From Streptomyces sedi (GTDB taxonomy: Bacteria; Actinomycetota; Actinomycetes; Streptomycetales; Streptomycetaceae), in the NCBI RefSeq assembly GCF_006335015.1, contig NZ_VDGT01000004.1, forward strand, positions 186,001 to 250,000: 64,000 nt of DNA. Reading direction: 5' to 3'. Positions 16,563 to 24,634 of the stretch are shown piece by piece. The position numbers and the translations under genes are program-made. Below the pieces are notes generated by a model. That model worked only from the letters and a program-made list of their open reading frames with translations, had not been told where the DNA came from and did no database searches. Numbering within the stretch: the stretch's first letter is position 1; each line of letters starts with the position of its first letter.

Positions 16563-17125
16563 CCCCCTGGGCCGGTTGGGCCGCCGCGACCGCGGGGACC
16601 GCCGTCGGCTCGGAGACGACCCGACTGGTCGTGCTCAGGGGGAACTCGGCCTCCGGCAAGTCGACCGTCGCCGCCGAGGTCAGACGCCGGCACGGGCGCG
16701 GCATCGCCCTGGTCGGGCAGGACAACCTGCGGCGCGTCGTGCTGCGCGAGCGTGACGTCCCCGACGGGGTGAACATCGGCCTGATCGACACGGTCGCCCG
16801 TTACGCGCTGGAGCACGGGTACCACGTGCTCGTCGAGGGCATCCTGTACGCCGCCCACTACGGGCCCATGCTGGAGGCCCTGCGCCGGGACCACCGGGGG
16901 CCGACGCACCACTACTACCTCGACGTCTCCTTCGACGAGACGCTCCTCCGCCACGCCGGCAAGCCGCAGGTGGCGGAGTACGGGGAGGCCGAGCTGCGCG
17001 GCTGGTACCGGCCGCTCGACCTGCTGCCGGGCGGGGTCGAGACGGTGGTGCCGGAGACGAGCGGCAGCGCCGAGACGGTGGAACGGGTGCTGTCGGACTC
17101 CGGGTTGGGCGCCGCGGCGAGCTGA
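16559..17125 (+). CDS. P-loop kinase-like AAA protein (zeta-toxin/ChlorPT-like fold)
   Basis: A 188-aa small P-loop NTPase. Walker A is 'LRGNSASGKSTVAAEV'. 'IALVGQDNLRRVVLRE' and 'YHVLVEGILYAAHYGPML' resemble the Asp/Arg and Walker B regions of small kinases of the zeta-toxin and aminoglycoside/chloramphenicol phosphotransferase type. It is coupled by ATGA overlap to the DinB-family gene. The phosphorylated substrate cannot be deduced. There is no antitoxin-like partner, so a toxin role is unlikely. Confidence 0.8.
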   Translation: MTPWAGWAAATAGTAVGSETTRLVVLRGNSASGKSTVAAEVRRRHGRGIALVGQDNLRRVVLRERDVPDGVNIGLIDTVARYALEHGYHVLVEGILYAAHYGPMLEALRRDHRGPTHHYYLDVSFDETLLRHAGKPQVAEYGEAELRGWYRPLDLLPGGVETVVPETSGSAETVERVLSDSGLGAAAS

Positions 17126-17154
17126 ACGGCGCCCGCACGGGGAACGGCAAACGG

Positions 17155-17580
17155 TCACCCCTCGGGCAGCAGAAACCCCCCGCCGGGCAGGGCCGTCAAC
17201 TCGCCGCGCCCCGCCCTGCGGCGCAGCTCCGCCCCGAGACGACCTAGCCCCGCGGGGGCGGCGGCGTCGGAGGCCGACTCCAGGTACTGCCGGACGTCGA
17301 ACGCGCGAAAGCACGCCCCGCCCCCCGGCGCCGCGTCGAGGTGCACGTCCCCGCCGTCGGCGAGGGTGACCGTGTAGCCGATCCCGTGCACCTGGTACTC
17401 CCACCCCTCGCCCGTCCGTCCCGCCCTCGGCAACGCCCCCCGCAGGACCGCGCCGACGATCCCCTCCACGGACGCGACCCCGCCCCGTCGCGCCATCGCC
17501 CGGCGCCCCTCTCGGAAGGCACTCAGCGCGCGGTCGACCGCCTCGTGTGCCGGCGGGTCGTCGCGGTGCTCGGTCTCCAT
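17155..17580 (-). CDS. Hypothetical protein, 141 aa
   Basis: A soluble alpha/beta-looking protein starting at the ATG at 17580. Segments include 'HEAVDRALSAFREGRRAMARRGG', 'WEYQVHGIGYTVTLADGGDVHLD' and 'FRAFDVRQYLES'. It has no signal peptide, membrane span or motif I recognise. It is convergent with the kinase-like gene, 29 bp away. Codon use is normal for the window, which supports a real gene. Confidence 0.6.
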   Translation of the reverse strand: METEHRDDPPAHEAVDRALSAFREGRRAMARRGGVASVEGIVGAVLRGALPRAGRTGEGWEYQVHGIGYTVTLADGGDVHLDAAPGGGACFRAFDVRQYLESASDAAAPAGLGRLGAELRRRAGRGELTALPGGGFLLPEG

Positions 17581-17722
17581 GCCCCCATGCTGCCGCTCGC
17601 CGCCACCCGGCGTTCCCCCTACCGTCTGCCGGGCGCGGCGCAGCGGGTCAATGTTTGTTGCTGCAAATGAACTGCGCCTAGTGTTCGGAGACTTGACGCC
17701 GAGGTAGTGCATCTGTGACGTT

Positions 17723-17753
17723 CCCCCTGTATGCGATCGCTATCAACAGGGGG
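17723..17753 (+). promoter_or_regulatory. Hairpin with palindromic loop upstream of the StrR-like regulator
   Basis: Perfect 8-bp arms (ccccctgt / acaggggg) enclose a 15-nt loop that contains the palindrome gcgatcgc. It sits about 220 bp before the regulator's TTG start, in an otherwise gene-free stretch (17581-17972). It could be an operator or a leader structure; no assignment is possible from sequence alone. Confidence 0.4.
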
Positions 17754-17972
17754 TTGAGGCAACGGCATGACAGGGGAAGTGCCGAGCGGGGGAGTCGGCG
17801 GGCCGGGGCCGCGGTTTCGGCCGGGGGGCGGGTGCCTGGGGGCCGGGTCCGGGGGAACGGGTGGGCCGGCGGGAGGAAACGGGGCCGGGCTCGTCCCGGC
17901 GGGAGCGGCGCGACGGGGGTGCGCCGCTCCAGGGGTTTCCCGCCGCCGGCGCCGGGTTGAGAGGACAGGACG

Positions 17973-19121
17973 TTGTTTCACGAAGTTCAGCAACCGCGAC
18001 CGGTTCACTACGTTCCGGTCGACGAACTGCTCCCCGCGGACTCGCCCCGCCTGGGCGGACTGGACGAGGACCACGCCCGTGGACTGGCCGAGAGCGGGCG
18101 GGTGTTCGAGCCGATCCTGGTCCATCGGGAGCCGCGGCGGGTGGTCGACGGGATGCACCGGCTGCGGGCCACGATCCTGCGTGGCGAACGGCGGATCGCC
18201 GTCCGGTACGTCGACGGGGCGCCGGAGGAGATGTTCATCCGCTCCGTGCAGAGCAACGTCAACCACGGTCTGCCGCTGAGCCGGAGCGACCGCAGGGCGG
18301 CCGTCGCGCGGATTCTCGCCACCCACGCCCACTGGTCGGACCGGGCCATCGCGACCGTCACCGGTGTCTCGCCCAAGACCGTGGGCGCGGCACGGGGCAG
18401 GCTTGCCACCGAGGAATCTCCTCACTCGAACCCGCCGCCGACCCGGGTCGGCAGGGACGGCAGGCTGCGTCCGGTCGACACGGGGGAGCGTCGCGAACGG
18501 GCGCTGGCGCTGCTGGCCCAGCGGCCGGGCGCCACGCTGCGCGAGGTGGCCGCGGGCGCCGGCGTCTCCATCAGCACCGCGCACCGGCTGCGGCAGCGGC
18601 TGCGCGCGGGCGAGATCGCGCCGGAACGGGCGGCCGACGGTGGCGCTCCGCTTCCGCCCCCGGGGTCGGGGCCGGCGGCGAGGCCGGAGCGGGCACCGGA
18701 GCCGGGGTCGGAGCCGGAACGGGCGCCGGAGCCGGGCGCGGCCGAGGCGCGGGGCGACGCCTCGCCGCTGGCCGCGCTGGTCAGCGAGGCGGCGCGGCGC
18801 GGGCTCACCTCGCTCCCCGCGGGGCGGCGGCCTGGCGGTGGCGACGAGGAGGACATCGCCCAGATGCGGATTCGCGCGTTGGAGATCCTCTCCAACGACC
18901 CCTCGCTCCGCTTCACCGACAGCGGGCGCGCGCTGCTGCGTTGGCTCAACGGGCAGGCCCAGGTGCTGGCCGCCGGGGAACAGCTGCTGGCCGCCGTTCC
19001 GCCGCACTGCGCCCAGGCGCTCGCCGAGGTGGCGAGCCACTATGCGCGCGCCTGGGAGCGGTTCGCCGTCGAGATGCTGGAACGGGAACACTCCCGGGAC
19101 GACCTCGGCGTCGCGCGTTGA
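17973..19121 (+). CDS. StrR/NovG-like ParB-domain pathway regulator
   Basis: A 382-aa DNA-binding activator. The N-terminal ParB/Srx-like domain shows 'PILVHREPRRVVDGMHRLRAT' and 'NVNHGLPLSRSDRRAAVARIL'. A helix-turn-helix follows ('HWSDRAIATVTGVSPKTVGAAR'), closely resembling StrR and NovG of the streptomycin and novobiocin clusters. A second HTH-like segment ('ATLREVAAGAGVSISTAHRLRQRL') and a Pro/Glu-rich linker precede a helical C-terminus. The TTG start at 17973 follows GAGGACAGGA. It immediately precedes the peptide gene at 19290 and is the likely cluster-situated activator of the 19-31 kb operon. It is not a chromosome-partition ParB. Confidence 0.88.
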   Translation: MFHEVQQPRPVHYVPVDELLPADSPRLGGLDEDHARGLAESGRVFEPILVHREPRRVVDGMHRLRATILRGERRIAVRYVDGAPEEMFIRSVQSNVNHGLPLSRSDRRAAVARILATHAHWSDRAIATVTGVSPKTVGAARGRLATEESPHSNPPPTRVGRDGRLRPVDTGERRERALALLAQRPGATLREVAAGAGVSISTAHRLRQRLRAGEIAPERAADGGAPLPPPGSGPAARPERAPEPGSEPERAPEPGAAEARGDASPLAALVSEAARRGLTSLPAGRRPGGGDEEDIAQMRIRALEILSNDPSLRFTDSGRALLRWLNGQAQVLAAGEQLLAAVPPHCAQALAEVASHYARAWERFAVEMLEREHSRDDLGVAR

Positions 19122-19221
19122 ACGTCGCGCATTGAACGGCTCCGGTGTTTCCCTTCAGTCGAACGGGAATTCCCGCAGCGGGGAACACGGCGAAGTATTT
19201 CCCAGCATGAAAACCCGTTCG

Positions 19222-19251
19222 TTGACAGTCAGTTGACGGCCCGCTTACTGT
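19222..19251 (+). promoter_or_regulatory. Promoter of the small peptide gene
   Basis: TTGACA at 19222-19227 is followed after 18 bp by TACTGT at 19246-19251. Transcription would start near 19258, about 30 nt before the ATG at 19290, which has GGAGG at 19276-19280. Confidence 0.55.
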
Positions 19252-19289
19252 GCTTTCGCAATTCCACAACGCCACGGAGGTGTTCAGGC

Positions 19290-19583
19290 ATGGCAGAAAC
19301 TCTCCAGCTCACGCGGGAGCAGGTCGACTCCGCGCTGCGAGCGGGCTCGACGATCGACGCGCTCATCGGGCGTCTGACCTACGACGAGGACTTCGCGAAG
19401 CGCCTCGCCGACGACCCGCGCAACACGATGGAGAAGGCGGGGCTGGCCTTCGACAAGGAGGGCATGGACAGCCTGATGGTCGTCGACCCGCAGCGGTTCG
19501 ACGGCGCCTGCGAGGCGCTGTTCAACCTGGTCGACGCCGAGTTCCTCTACAAGGTCGCCGCGCCTTCCTGCGACCCCGTCTGA
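19290..19583 (+). CDS. Candidate precursor/scaffold peptide (97 aa, NHLP/LigA-like helical motif)
   Basis: A small acidic protein with a strong ribosome-binding site (GGAGG, 9 nt before ATG). The central part ('LIGRLTYDEDFAKRLADDP', then 'TMEKAGLAFDKEGMDSL') fits the 'short-helix, DP, LxxxGL' pattern of nitrile-hydratase-type RiPP leader peptides and LigA-like small subunits. The C-terminus 'KVAAPSCDPV' follows an aromatic segment and could be a core with a single Cys. It lies between a StrR-like activator and an operon of modifying enzymes, and has its own promoter and terminator, a common layout for highly expressed precursors. Precursor status is inferred. A protein cofactor or small subunit is the alternative. 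Confidence 0.6.
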   Translation: MAETLQLTREQVDSALRAGSTIDALIGRLTYDEDFAKRLADDPRNTMEKAGLAFDKEGMDSLMVVDPQRFDGACEALFNLVDAEFLYKVAAPSCDPV

Positions 19584-19588
19584 GGGGG

Positions 19589-19608
19589 CGACGGCTTTGC
19601 CGTCGTTT
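19589..19608 (+). terminator. Terminator immediately after the small peptide gene
   Basis: cgacggc-ttt-gccgtcg followed by TTT begins 6 bp after the stop codon. A second longer hairpin (gtggcctggtg / catcaggccac, one mismatch) lies at 19670-19707. Together they should reduce read-through from the peptide gene into the downstream operon. Confidence 0.75.
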
Positions 19609-19805
19609 GCCCGCGTGATCTCTGGTAGTTGATAGAAACCGCCGGATAGTCAACGGGTTTCGCGTGACCGTGGCCTGGTGGTCGAAATGTTCGCGCCATC
19701 AGGCCACGCCCGCCCTTTCGGTACGCCTTTCCGTTCGGGCCGTGATTCCGGGAATCCCTTCGCGCCCGCGGGAACCGGCGTTTCCCGGACGTCTCCCTTT
19801 CTGAT

Positions 19806-19861
19806 CCGTTCACCGCCCACCGTTCACCGCCCACCGTTCACCGCCCACCGTTCACCGCCCG
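19806..19861 (+). repeat. Four tandem 14-bp repeats before the biosynthetic operon
   Basis: ccgttcaccgccca occurs four times head to tail (last copy ending in g) just upstream of the GNAT gene. Exact 14-bp periodicity in a non-coding leader could be an iterated operator, for instance for the StrR-like protein, or a replication-slippage product. Confidence 0.8.
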
Positions 19862-19884
19862 CCGTCCCAGCCGAGGGGGTTTCC

Positions 19885-20862
19885 ATGACTGCCGCCGTTT
19901 CGACCGGAGACACCACCGGCCCCAGGCCGTCAGCCGTGCGCGCGCTGCGGCCGGCGGACATGGCCGAGATCCGTGCGCTGACCGGCGGGTTCGGGCTGAC
20001 GCCCGAGCGGTTGGGGCAGGAGCTGGCGGCGCGCGACGACTTCCGCTGGATGGGTCTGACCGACCCGGACGGAAGGCTGAGCGCCGTGCACCGTGCGATG
20101 CGCTGGGGCCCCCTTCTCCTGCTGAAGGGCGTCTTCGTGCGCGAGGACACGCGCGGCTCGGGCGCCGCGATACGGCTCGCGTTGGCGCTGCGGGCGGCGG
20201 CCGAGGCGGAGGGGCTGCCGGGGATCGCCGTCTGGTACGAGCCGGGGATGCCGGAGTCGGCCATCGCCGAGCTGCTGCGCGTCCGCCCGCGCGGGCCGCT
20301 GGTCCACCGCATCACGCTGCCGCTGCCGACCGAGGAACGCGCCGCCGGCACCGCGCCGGTCGACACCGCGCCCACCGCGTCCGCCGACACCGCGCCCACC
20401 GGCACCGCGCCCACCGGCACCGCGCCCGCCGCCACCGCGACGGCGTCGGAAGCCCGACCGCCCGCGTTCCGCGGGGAGTTCACGCTGCCGCCCGAGGCCG
20501 TGGAGGGCCCCGCCGCCGAGGGGAGGGTGGATCTCCTCGACGGGCTCGTGCCGGACGCGCGGCCCCGTTGGGTGCTGGACGGCGACCGGCTGGTCTCCAG
20601 CGTCGGCCTCGGGCCGGACGGGGTCGCCGCGCTGGTCGACGCGTTGGGCCCGGTCGCGCGGCGGGTCGGCGCGCGCACGCTGGAGTTCCCGGTGCTCGCC
20701 GCCGACGTCCTCGGCGCGCTGCGACTCGCGCGCACCGGCGCCCGCCGCCGCAACCGCGTGCCCGTCCGGCTGGGAACGCTGAGCCTGAACGGGTCCCCGC
20801 CCGACACGCCGCCCGCGACCGTGCCCGCCCGCGCGACTCCGGAGCCGCGTCATGTCCGGTGA
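19885..20862 (+). CDS. GNAT-family N-acetyltransferase-like protein
   Basis: A 325-aa protein whose first 150 residues resemble a GNAT domain. These include 'VRALRPADMAEIRALTGGFG', then 'LLKGVFVREDTRGSGAAIRLALALRAAAEAEG', where R-G-S-G-A corresponds to the acetyl-CoA pyrophosphate loop. A Thr/Ala/Pro low-complexity linker with repeated 'TAPTGTAP' follows, then a second domain of about 120 residues ('RPRWVLDGDRLVSSVGLG', 'RTLEFPVLAADVLGAL') that may be a degenerate second GNAT. The ATG at 19885 follows GAGGGGG. It opens the coupled operon and overlaps the next gene. It may N-acylate an amine intermediate; the substrate is unknown. Confidence 0.75.
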   Translation: MTAAVSTGDTTGPRPSAVRALRPADMAEIRALTGGFGLTPERLGQELAARDDFRWMGLTDPDGRLSAVHRAMRWGPLLLLKGVFVREDTRGSGAAIRLALALRAAAEAEGLPGIAVWYEPGMPESAIAELLRVRPRGPLVHRITLPLPTEERAAGTAPVDTAPTASADTAPTGTAPTGTAPAATATASEARPPAFRGEFTLPPEAVEGPAAEGRVDLLDGLVPDARPRWVLDGDRLVSSVGLGPDGVAALVDALGPVARRVGARTLEFPVLAADVLGALRLARTGARRRNRVPVRLGTLSLNGSPPDTPPATVPARATPEPRHVR

Positions 20863-22114
20863 GCCAACCCCGCACGAGGCGCGCGGGCTTGGCGCCGACG
20901 GCGACCCGTCCGCGCTGCGCGCCCGCGTCGACCGCGCGGGCCTCGACGCGAACGGCGTGCGGCGGCTGCTGCGCGCCCGTGAGGGCGCCCCCGCGCCGGA
21001 GCCCGGCACCCGGCTGGAGCCCCTGACCGACGTCGACGGCCGCACCACCGACATGGCCGTCCACGTTCCGGAGGGCGCGGACCCCGGGACGCTGGGCGCG
21101 CTGGTGCTGCTGCACGGCGTCGGCGGCAGCGGCCCCGCGACGCTGCCGCGCTTCACCGAGCTGGCCCGGCGGGCGAACGTCGCGATCCTCGCGCCGACCG
21201 CCCGCGCCGTGCGCGACCGCTCCAACCAGCTCGACCTCGCCGGGCTCTTCGGCAACCGCTTCGACGCGCCGAGCTGGGACCTGCGCGGCGCCGACTTCCC
21301 GCTCGCGGCGCTGCGTTGGGCGCGGGTCACGCTCGGCGTCGACCCGGACCGCTGCCTGTTCGCCGGCACCTCGATGGGCGCGCTGGCCACCTGGAACCTG
21401 GCGATGCGCTACGGCGACCGCCTCTGCGCCGCCGTGCCGATCAACGGGGCGCTGTCGATGTGGGAGACGTTCGGCACCGACCGCCGCAAGCGCGCGCTGC
21501 TGCCCAACGTGCTGACGCTGCCGCTGTTCGTGGTGCACGGGGCGGAGGACACGCAGATACCGCCCGCCTTCGACCGGCAGTCGGTGGCGACGCTGCGGGA
21601 GTCGGGGCATCCGGCGCTGCGCCACGTGGAGGTGCCGGGCGGCGGGCACGCGCTGGAGACGCTGAACCTGGCCGACGGGGCGGCGCCGCTGCTGGGCGAG
21701 TTGGCCGACTGGCTGGCCGGCCGGCGCCGGCCGGGACCCGCCGCGCGGATCACCCACCGCGCGCTGGACGACCGGCACGGCCGGTCGCGTTGGGTCGCGG
21801 TGCGGGGCGTCGCGCCGGGGGCGGTCGCCGAGGTGCGCGCCGAGCGGCTGGCGGCGGACGCGGTGCGGGTGACCGTGACCGGCGCCCGCGAGGTGCGGCT
21901 CCATCTGGGAAGCGACCTGTTCGCGCCGGGCGAGGTCGCGGTCTCGGTCAACGGGGTGGCGCACACCGTGGAGTTCCGCCCCTCGCTCGACAGGCTGCTC
22001 GCCTCCTACCGGGCCGAGGCGGACCCCGCGCTGCTCGACGAGCAGACGGTGACGCTGCCGGTCCCCGCGGCGGGGGACGGCCCGGACGCGTCGCGGACAG
22101 GGGAGGAACGATGA
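20852..22114 (+). CDS. Alpha/beta-hydrolase (esterase/phospholipase-like) with C-terminal beta domain
   Basis: A 420-aa protein. 'GALVLLHGVGGSGP' is the oxyanion strand-loop, 'CLFAGTSMGALATWN' holds the G-x-S-x-G nucleophile (Ser), 'LFVVHGAEDTQIP' the acid and 'VPGGGHALETL' the His. These complete a serine triad of the PHB-depolymerase/carboxylesterase type. About 120 further residues form a separate, probably beta-rich domain. There is no signal peptide, so it acts inside the cell. It overlaps the GNAT gene by 11 bp and the adenylating enzyme gene by ATGA. It could release or transfer a carrier-bound product or deprotect a precursor. Confidence 0.85.
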   Translation: MSGEPTPHEARGLGADGDPSALRARVDRAGLDANGVRRLLRAREGAPAPEPGTRLEPLTDVDGRTTDMAVHVPEGADPGTLGALVLLHGVGGSGPATLPRFTELARRANVAILAPTARAVRDRSNQLDLAGLFGNRFDAPSWDLRGADFPLAALRWARVTLGVDPDRCLFAGTSMGALATWNLAMRYGDRLCAAVPINGALSMWETFGTDRRKRALLPNVLTLPLFVVHGAEDTQIPPAFDRQSVATLRESGHPALRHVEVPGGGHALETLNLADGAAPLLGELADWLAGRRRPGPAARITHRALDDRHGRSRWVAVRGVAPGAVAEVRAERLAADAVRVTVTGAREVRLHLGSDLFAPGEVAVSVNGVAHTVEFRPSLDRLLASYRAEADPALLDEQTVTLPVPAAGDGPDASRTGEER

Positions 22115-23535
22115 GCCGGGGGCACGAGCCGACGACGGCCACCGAACGGTCGGAGCGGGACGAGGGGCGCCCGAAACCGGGCGTCGAACGGTCGGACTCG
22201 GCCGTGGAACGGTCGGAAACGCTGGGCGAGCGACCGGAGTTGGCCGAGCTGGTGCTGGAGGGCCGGTCCCGGGTCGACGGCGGGGCGCTCGGCCCCCACG
22301 TGGTCGGGGCCGCCGAGGCCGCGCTGCGGCGCGCCGGCGTGCGCCCCGGCGCGATCGTGCTGCTGACCGGTCTGGACGCGGTCGAGGCGCTCGGCGGGAT
22401 GGTGGCGGCCTGGCGGCTGGACGCCGTTCCGCTGGTGGCGCCCGCGACCCGCCGGCTGCCTCGGGAGGCCCACGGCGTCTGCCGCCTCGGCCCGTCCGCG
22501 CAGGCGCTGCCCGCGACCGACGCCGCCCCCGTCGCCGGGCTGGAGCGGACGGCCGTGCTGATGCCGACCTCCGGCAGCACGGGCGAGCCCAAGCTGGTCC
22601 GCCGGGGCGTCGCCAGCGTGTTGGCGGAGGCCGAGGGCTATCGCGAGCATCTCGCGCTGACATCGGCCGACCGGGTCGCCGTCCCCGTTCCGCTCACCCA
22701 CTCCTACGGCTGGGGCGTCGCCATGAGCGCGCTGCTGACGGGCTGCGCGCTCGACACCACGCCGCCCGCCAGGGCGCGCACGCTGGCGCGGCTGATGGAC
22801 ACCGGCGCGGTGTCGGTGGTCGCGCTGACGGCCGCGCTGGCGCGGCTGCTCGTCGAGGTGCGGCGCGACGGCGCACGACGGGTGCGGCTCGCGCTGGTCG
22901 GCGCCGGCGGCGTGTCCGACGCGCTGGACACGGCCTTCGCCGCGCGCTTCGGCAGGCGGCTGCACCGGGGCTACGGCTCCACCGAGACCGGCGGTGTCTT
23001 CCTCGGCCGCGAGGGCATCGGCCGCCCGGTCGCCGGAGTCCGGGTGCGGCGGCCGGCGAGGGGAGCGACGGGCGAGCTGGTGCTGGAGACGCCGGCGCCT
23101 GTGGAGGGCGTGCTGGGCGCCGAGCCGACCGGGCTGTGGCACACCGGCGACCTGGTGCGCCGCGACCCCGACGGGGTCTGCCACCACCTCGAACGGCTCC
23201 GCCCCGGGCTGCGGCTCAACGACCGCTTCGTCGACACCGCCGAACTCACGGGCGCCCTGGGCGCGTTGCGCGGGGTCACCGATGTCCAGCCGCTGGTGCT
23301 CCCCCGGAGCGGCACCCCCGAGTTCGAGGACCTCTATGTGGTCGTCGAAAGCCTTTCCCCGCTCGGGGAGGACGACTGGGAACGCGTGATGAGCGCACTC
23401 CCGGAATCCCTGCCCCGCCCGTGTGTGCTGCGCTGCGAGGCGCTGCCGCGCGATGTGCTGGGAAAGCTCGACCGGGACGCGTTGGTCACCTGGATTCGCG
23501 ACAAGGAGAAACGTGGGGGAAAACGTGCGCGCTGA
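22111..23535 (+). CDS. ANL-superfamily adenylating enzyme (acyl/aminoacyl-AMP ligase)
   Basis: A 474-aa protein shorter than typical acyl-CoA synthetases. The P-loop is 'VLMPTSGSTGEPKLVRRG' near residue 150. The A5-like motif is 'LHRGYGSTETGGVFLG', the Asp motif is 'LWHTGDLVRRDPDG', and the C-terminal lysine motif is 'RDVLGKLDRDALV'. These are all the elements needed to make an adenylate and pass it to a thiol. The first 60 residues are a charged, repetitive extension ('ERSDSAVERSETLGERPEL'). The carrier-protein gene overlaps its end by 23 bp, so the natural acceptor is that protein's phosphopantetheine arm. The activated acid cannot be predicted. Confidence 0.87.
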   Translation: MSRGHEPTTATERSERDEGRPKPGVERSDSAVERSETLGERPELAELVLEGRSRVDGGALGPHVVGAAEAALRRAGVRPGAIVLLTGLDAVEALGGMVAAWRLDAVPLVAPATRRLPREAHGVCRLGPSAQALPATDAAPVAGLERTAVLMPTSGSTGEPKLVRRGVASVLAEAEGYREHLALTSADRVAVPVPLTHSYGWGVAMSALLTGCALDTTPPARARTLARLMDTGAVSVVALTAALARLLVEVRRDGARRVRLALVGAGGVSDALDTAFAARFGRRLHRGYGSTETGGVFLGREGIGRPVAGVRVRRPARGATGELVLETPAPVEGVLGAEPTGLWHTGDLVRRDPDGVCHHLERLRPGLRLNDRFVDTAELTGALGALRGVTDVQPLVLPRSGTPEFEDLYVVVESLSPLGEDDWERVMSALPESLPRPCVLRCEALPRDVLGKLDRDALVTWIRDKEKRGGKRAR

Positions 23536-23869
23536 GAGCGGCGACTGGGCGGAGAGTCAGGGGAGCGTCGGGGGAGGCTCAGCCACCGAGTTCCGGAATC
23601 TGGTCGCCGGGCAACTCGCCCGCACCCTGGTCGAGATCGGAGCCACCGCGTTCTCCCGCGAGGAGATCCTGGCCGACGAGGGCCTCAGAAACCGGGATCT
23701 GGTCGGCTTCGGGCTCGGTTCCCTCGACTGGATCAGGCTGGCGGTGCGGGTGGGTGAGGAAACGGGCCTCGAACTCCCGGAGAACACCCTGGTGGACGCG
23801 GAGTTCCGCACGGTATCCGGCTGGAGTGCGGCCCTGGCCGAGCTGAAGGGAGAAGGAAACGATGCGTGA
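23513..23869 (+). CDS. Acyl/peptidyl carrier protein
   Basis: A 118-aa protein with GTG start (AAGGAG 5 nt before). The second half is a four-helix carrier domain, with the phosphopantetheine serine at about residue 70 in 'FGLGSLDWIRLAVRVGEETGLELPE'. 'TPWTLVDAEFRTVSGW'-like helix IV closes it. The first 35 residues are an unstructured Gly/Ser extension. Placed between the adenylating enzyme and two Fe(II)/2-oxoglutarate oxygenases, it probably presents a tethered amino acid or short acid to them. Confidence 0.88.
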   Translation: MGENVRAESGDWAESQGSVGGGSATEFRNLVAGQLARTLVEIGATAFSREEILADEGLRNRDLVGFGLGSLDWIRLAVRVGEETGLELPENTLVDAEFRTVSGWSAALAELKGEGNDA

Positions 23870-24584
23870 GACACACCGTAGGGAGAGGTTTGTCGTCTTC
23901 GACGACTTCCTCGACGAGGCGACGCTCGCCGAACTGCGCGGACAGGCCGACCGTTCCACCTTCTCCGAGGTGAGGAGCGTCATCTATCCGGACAGCGACG
24001 GCACTGCCCACCGTTCGAGGGGCGCCTACCTCAAGGGCGCCGCGCTCGGCGCCGCGGACGGCGCGGGCCGGCCGAGGGCCTATGAACGGATTCTGCGCAC
24101 GGTGGCCGAAGAGACCGCGGTATTCGGCGAGCGCGGCGAGGACTGGAACCGCGCCGCCTTCACCTTCTGGCGCTATCCGGCGGGCAGCAGGCTGAGTTGG
24201 CACAACGACGTGGGCGGCGGCCGGGTCGGCGAGTACATTCTCTTTCTCCACGAGGAGTGGAGCGCCTCCTGGGGCGGCGAGCTGATGATTCTCGACGAGG
24301 ACCCGCCGCGCGCTTCGAGCGGCGATTTCGAGGACTTCATCGCGCAGATGGAGCTCCAGGTGCGGAACTCCTCGGTCAGCCCGGTCGCCATCGTTCCCAA
24401 ACCGAACAGGCTGGTGCTGGTGAAAGCCGGAACGGCGCACCAGATCAACCGCGTCGACCCGACCTCGGGTTCGGACCGCCGCACGCTCACCGGATTCATA
24501 TCGAAGAAATCGGAAGAGGACACCGAAGCGGCCCGTGACGCCCTGAGGAGACTCGTCCGGGAATCAACGCCGGCGACCCGATGA
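23862..24584 (+). CDS. Fe(II)/2-oxoglutarate-dependent oxygenase, paralogue 1
   Basis: A 240-aa jelly-roll enzyme of the prolyl-4-hydroxylase-like superfamily. The iron triad is His114 and Asp116 in 'SRLSWHNDVGGG' and His193 in 'GTAHQINRVDP'. The 2-oxoglutarate-binding Arg follows in 'RRTLTGFI'. 'EEWSASWGGELMILDED' is the conserved strand seen in this family. It overlaps the carrier gene by 8 bp and the next oxygenase follows 50 bp on. The two oxygenases share the same layout throughout ('ERFVVFDDFLDEATLAELRG' against 'ERFTVVDDFLDDEELAELRG'). Hydroxylation, desaturation or halogen-free C-H activation of a carrier-bound substrate is the likely reaction. Confidence 0.9.
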   Translation: MRETHRRERFVVFDDFLDEATLAELRGQADRSTFSEVRSVIYPDSDGTAHRSRGAYLKGAALGAADGAGRPRAYERILRTVAEETAVFGERGEDWNRAAFTFWRYPAGSRLSWHNDVGGGRVGEYILFLHEEWSASWGGELMILDEDPPRASSGDFEDFIAQMELQVRNSSVSPVAIVPKPNRLVLVKAGTAHQINRVDPTSGSDRRTLTGFISKKSEEDTEAARDALRRLVRESTPATR

Positions 24585-24634
24585 ACGCGCCGAAACCGAC
24601 CACACACGGGCGCGAAAGGCCAGAGGGAGGAACC

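Noticed and set aside
16559..17125. Zeta-type toxin of a toxin-antitoxin pair
   Set aside because: The P-loop fold is similar, but the coupled gene is a DinB-family enzyme and not an epsilon-like antitoxin.
17973..19121. Chromosome or plasmid partition protein ParB
   Set aside because: There is no ParA partner and no parS-like sites. The sequence follows StrR/NovG through the HTH, and the gene sits at the head of a biosynthetic operon.
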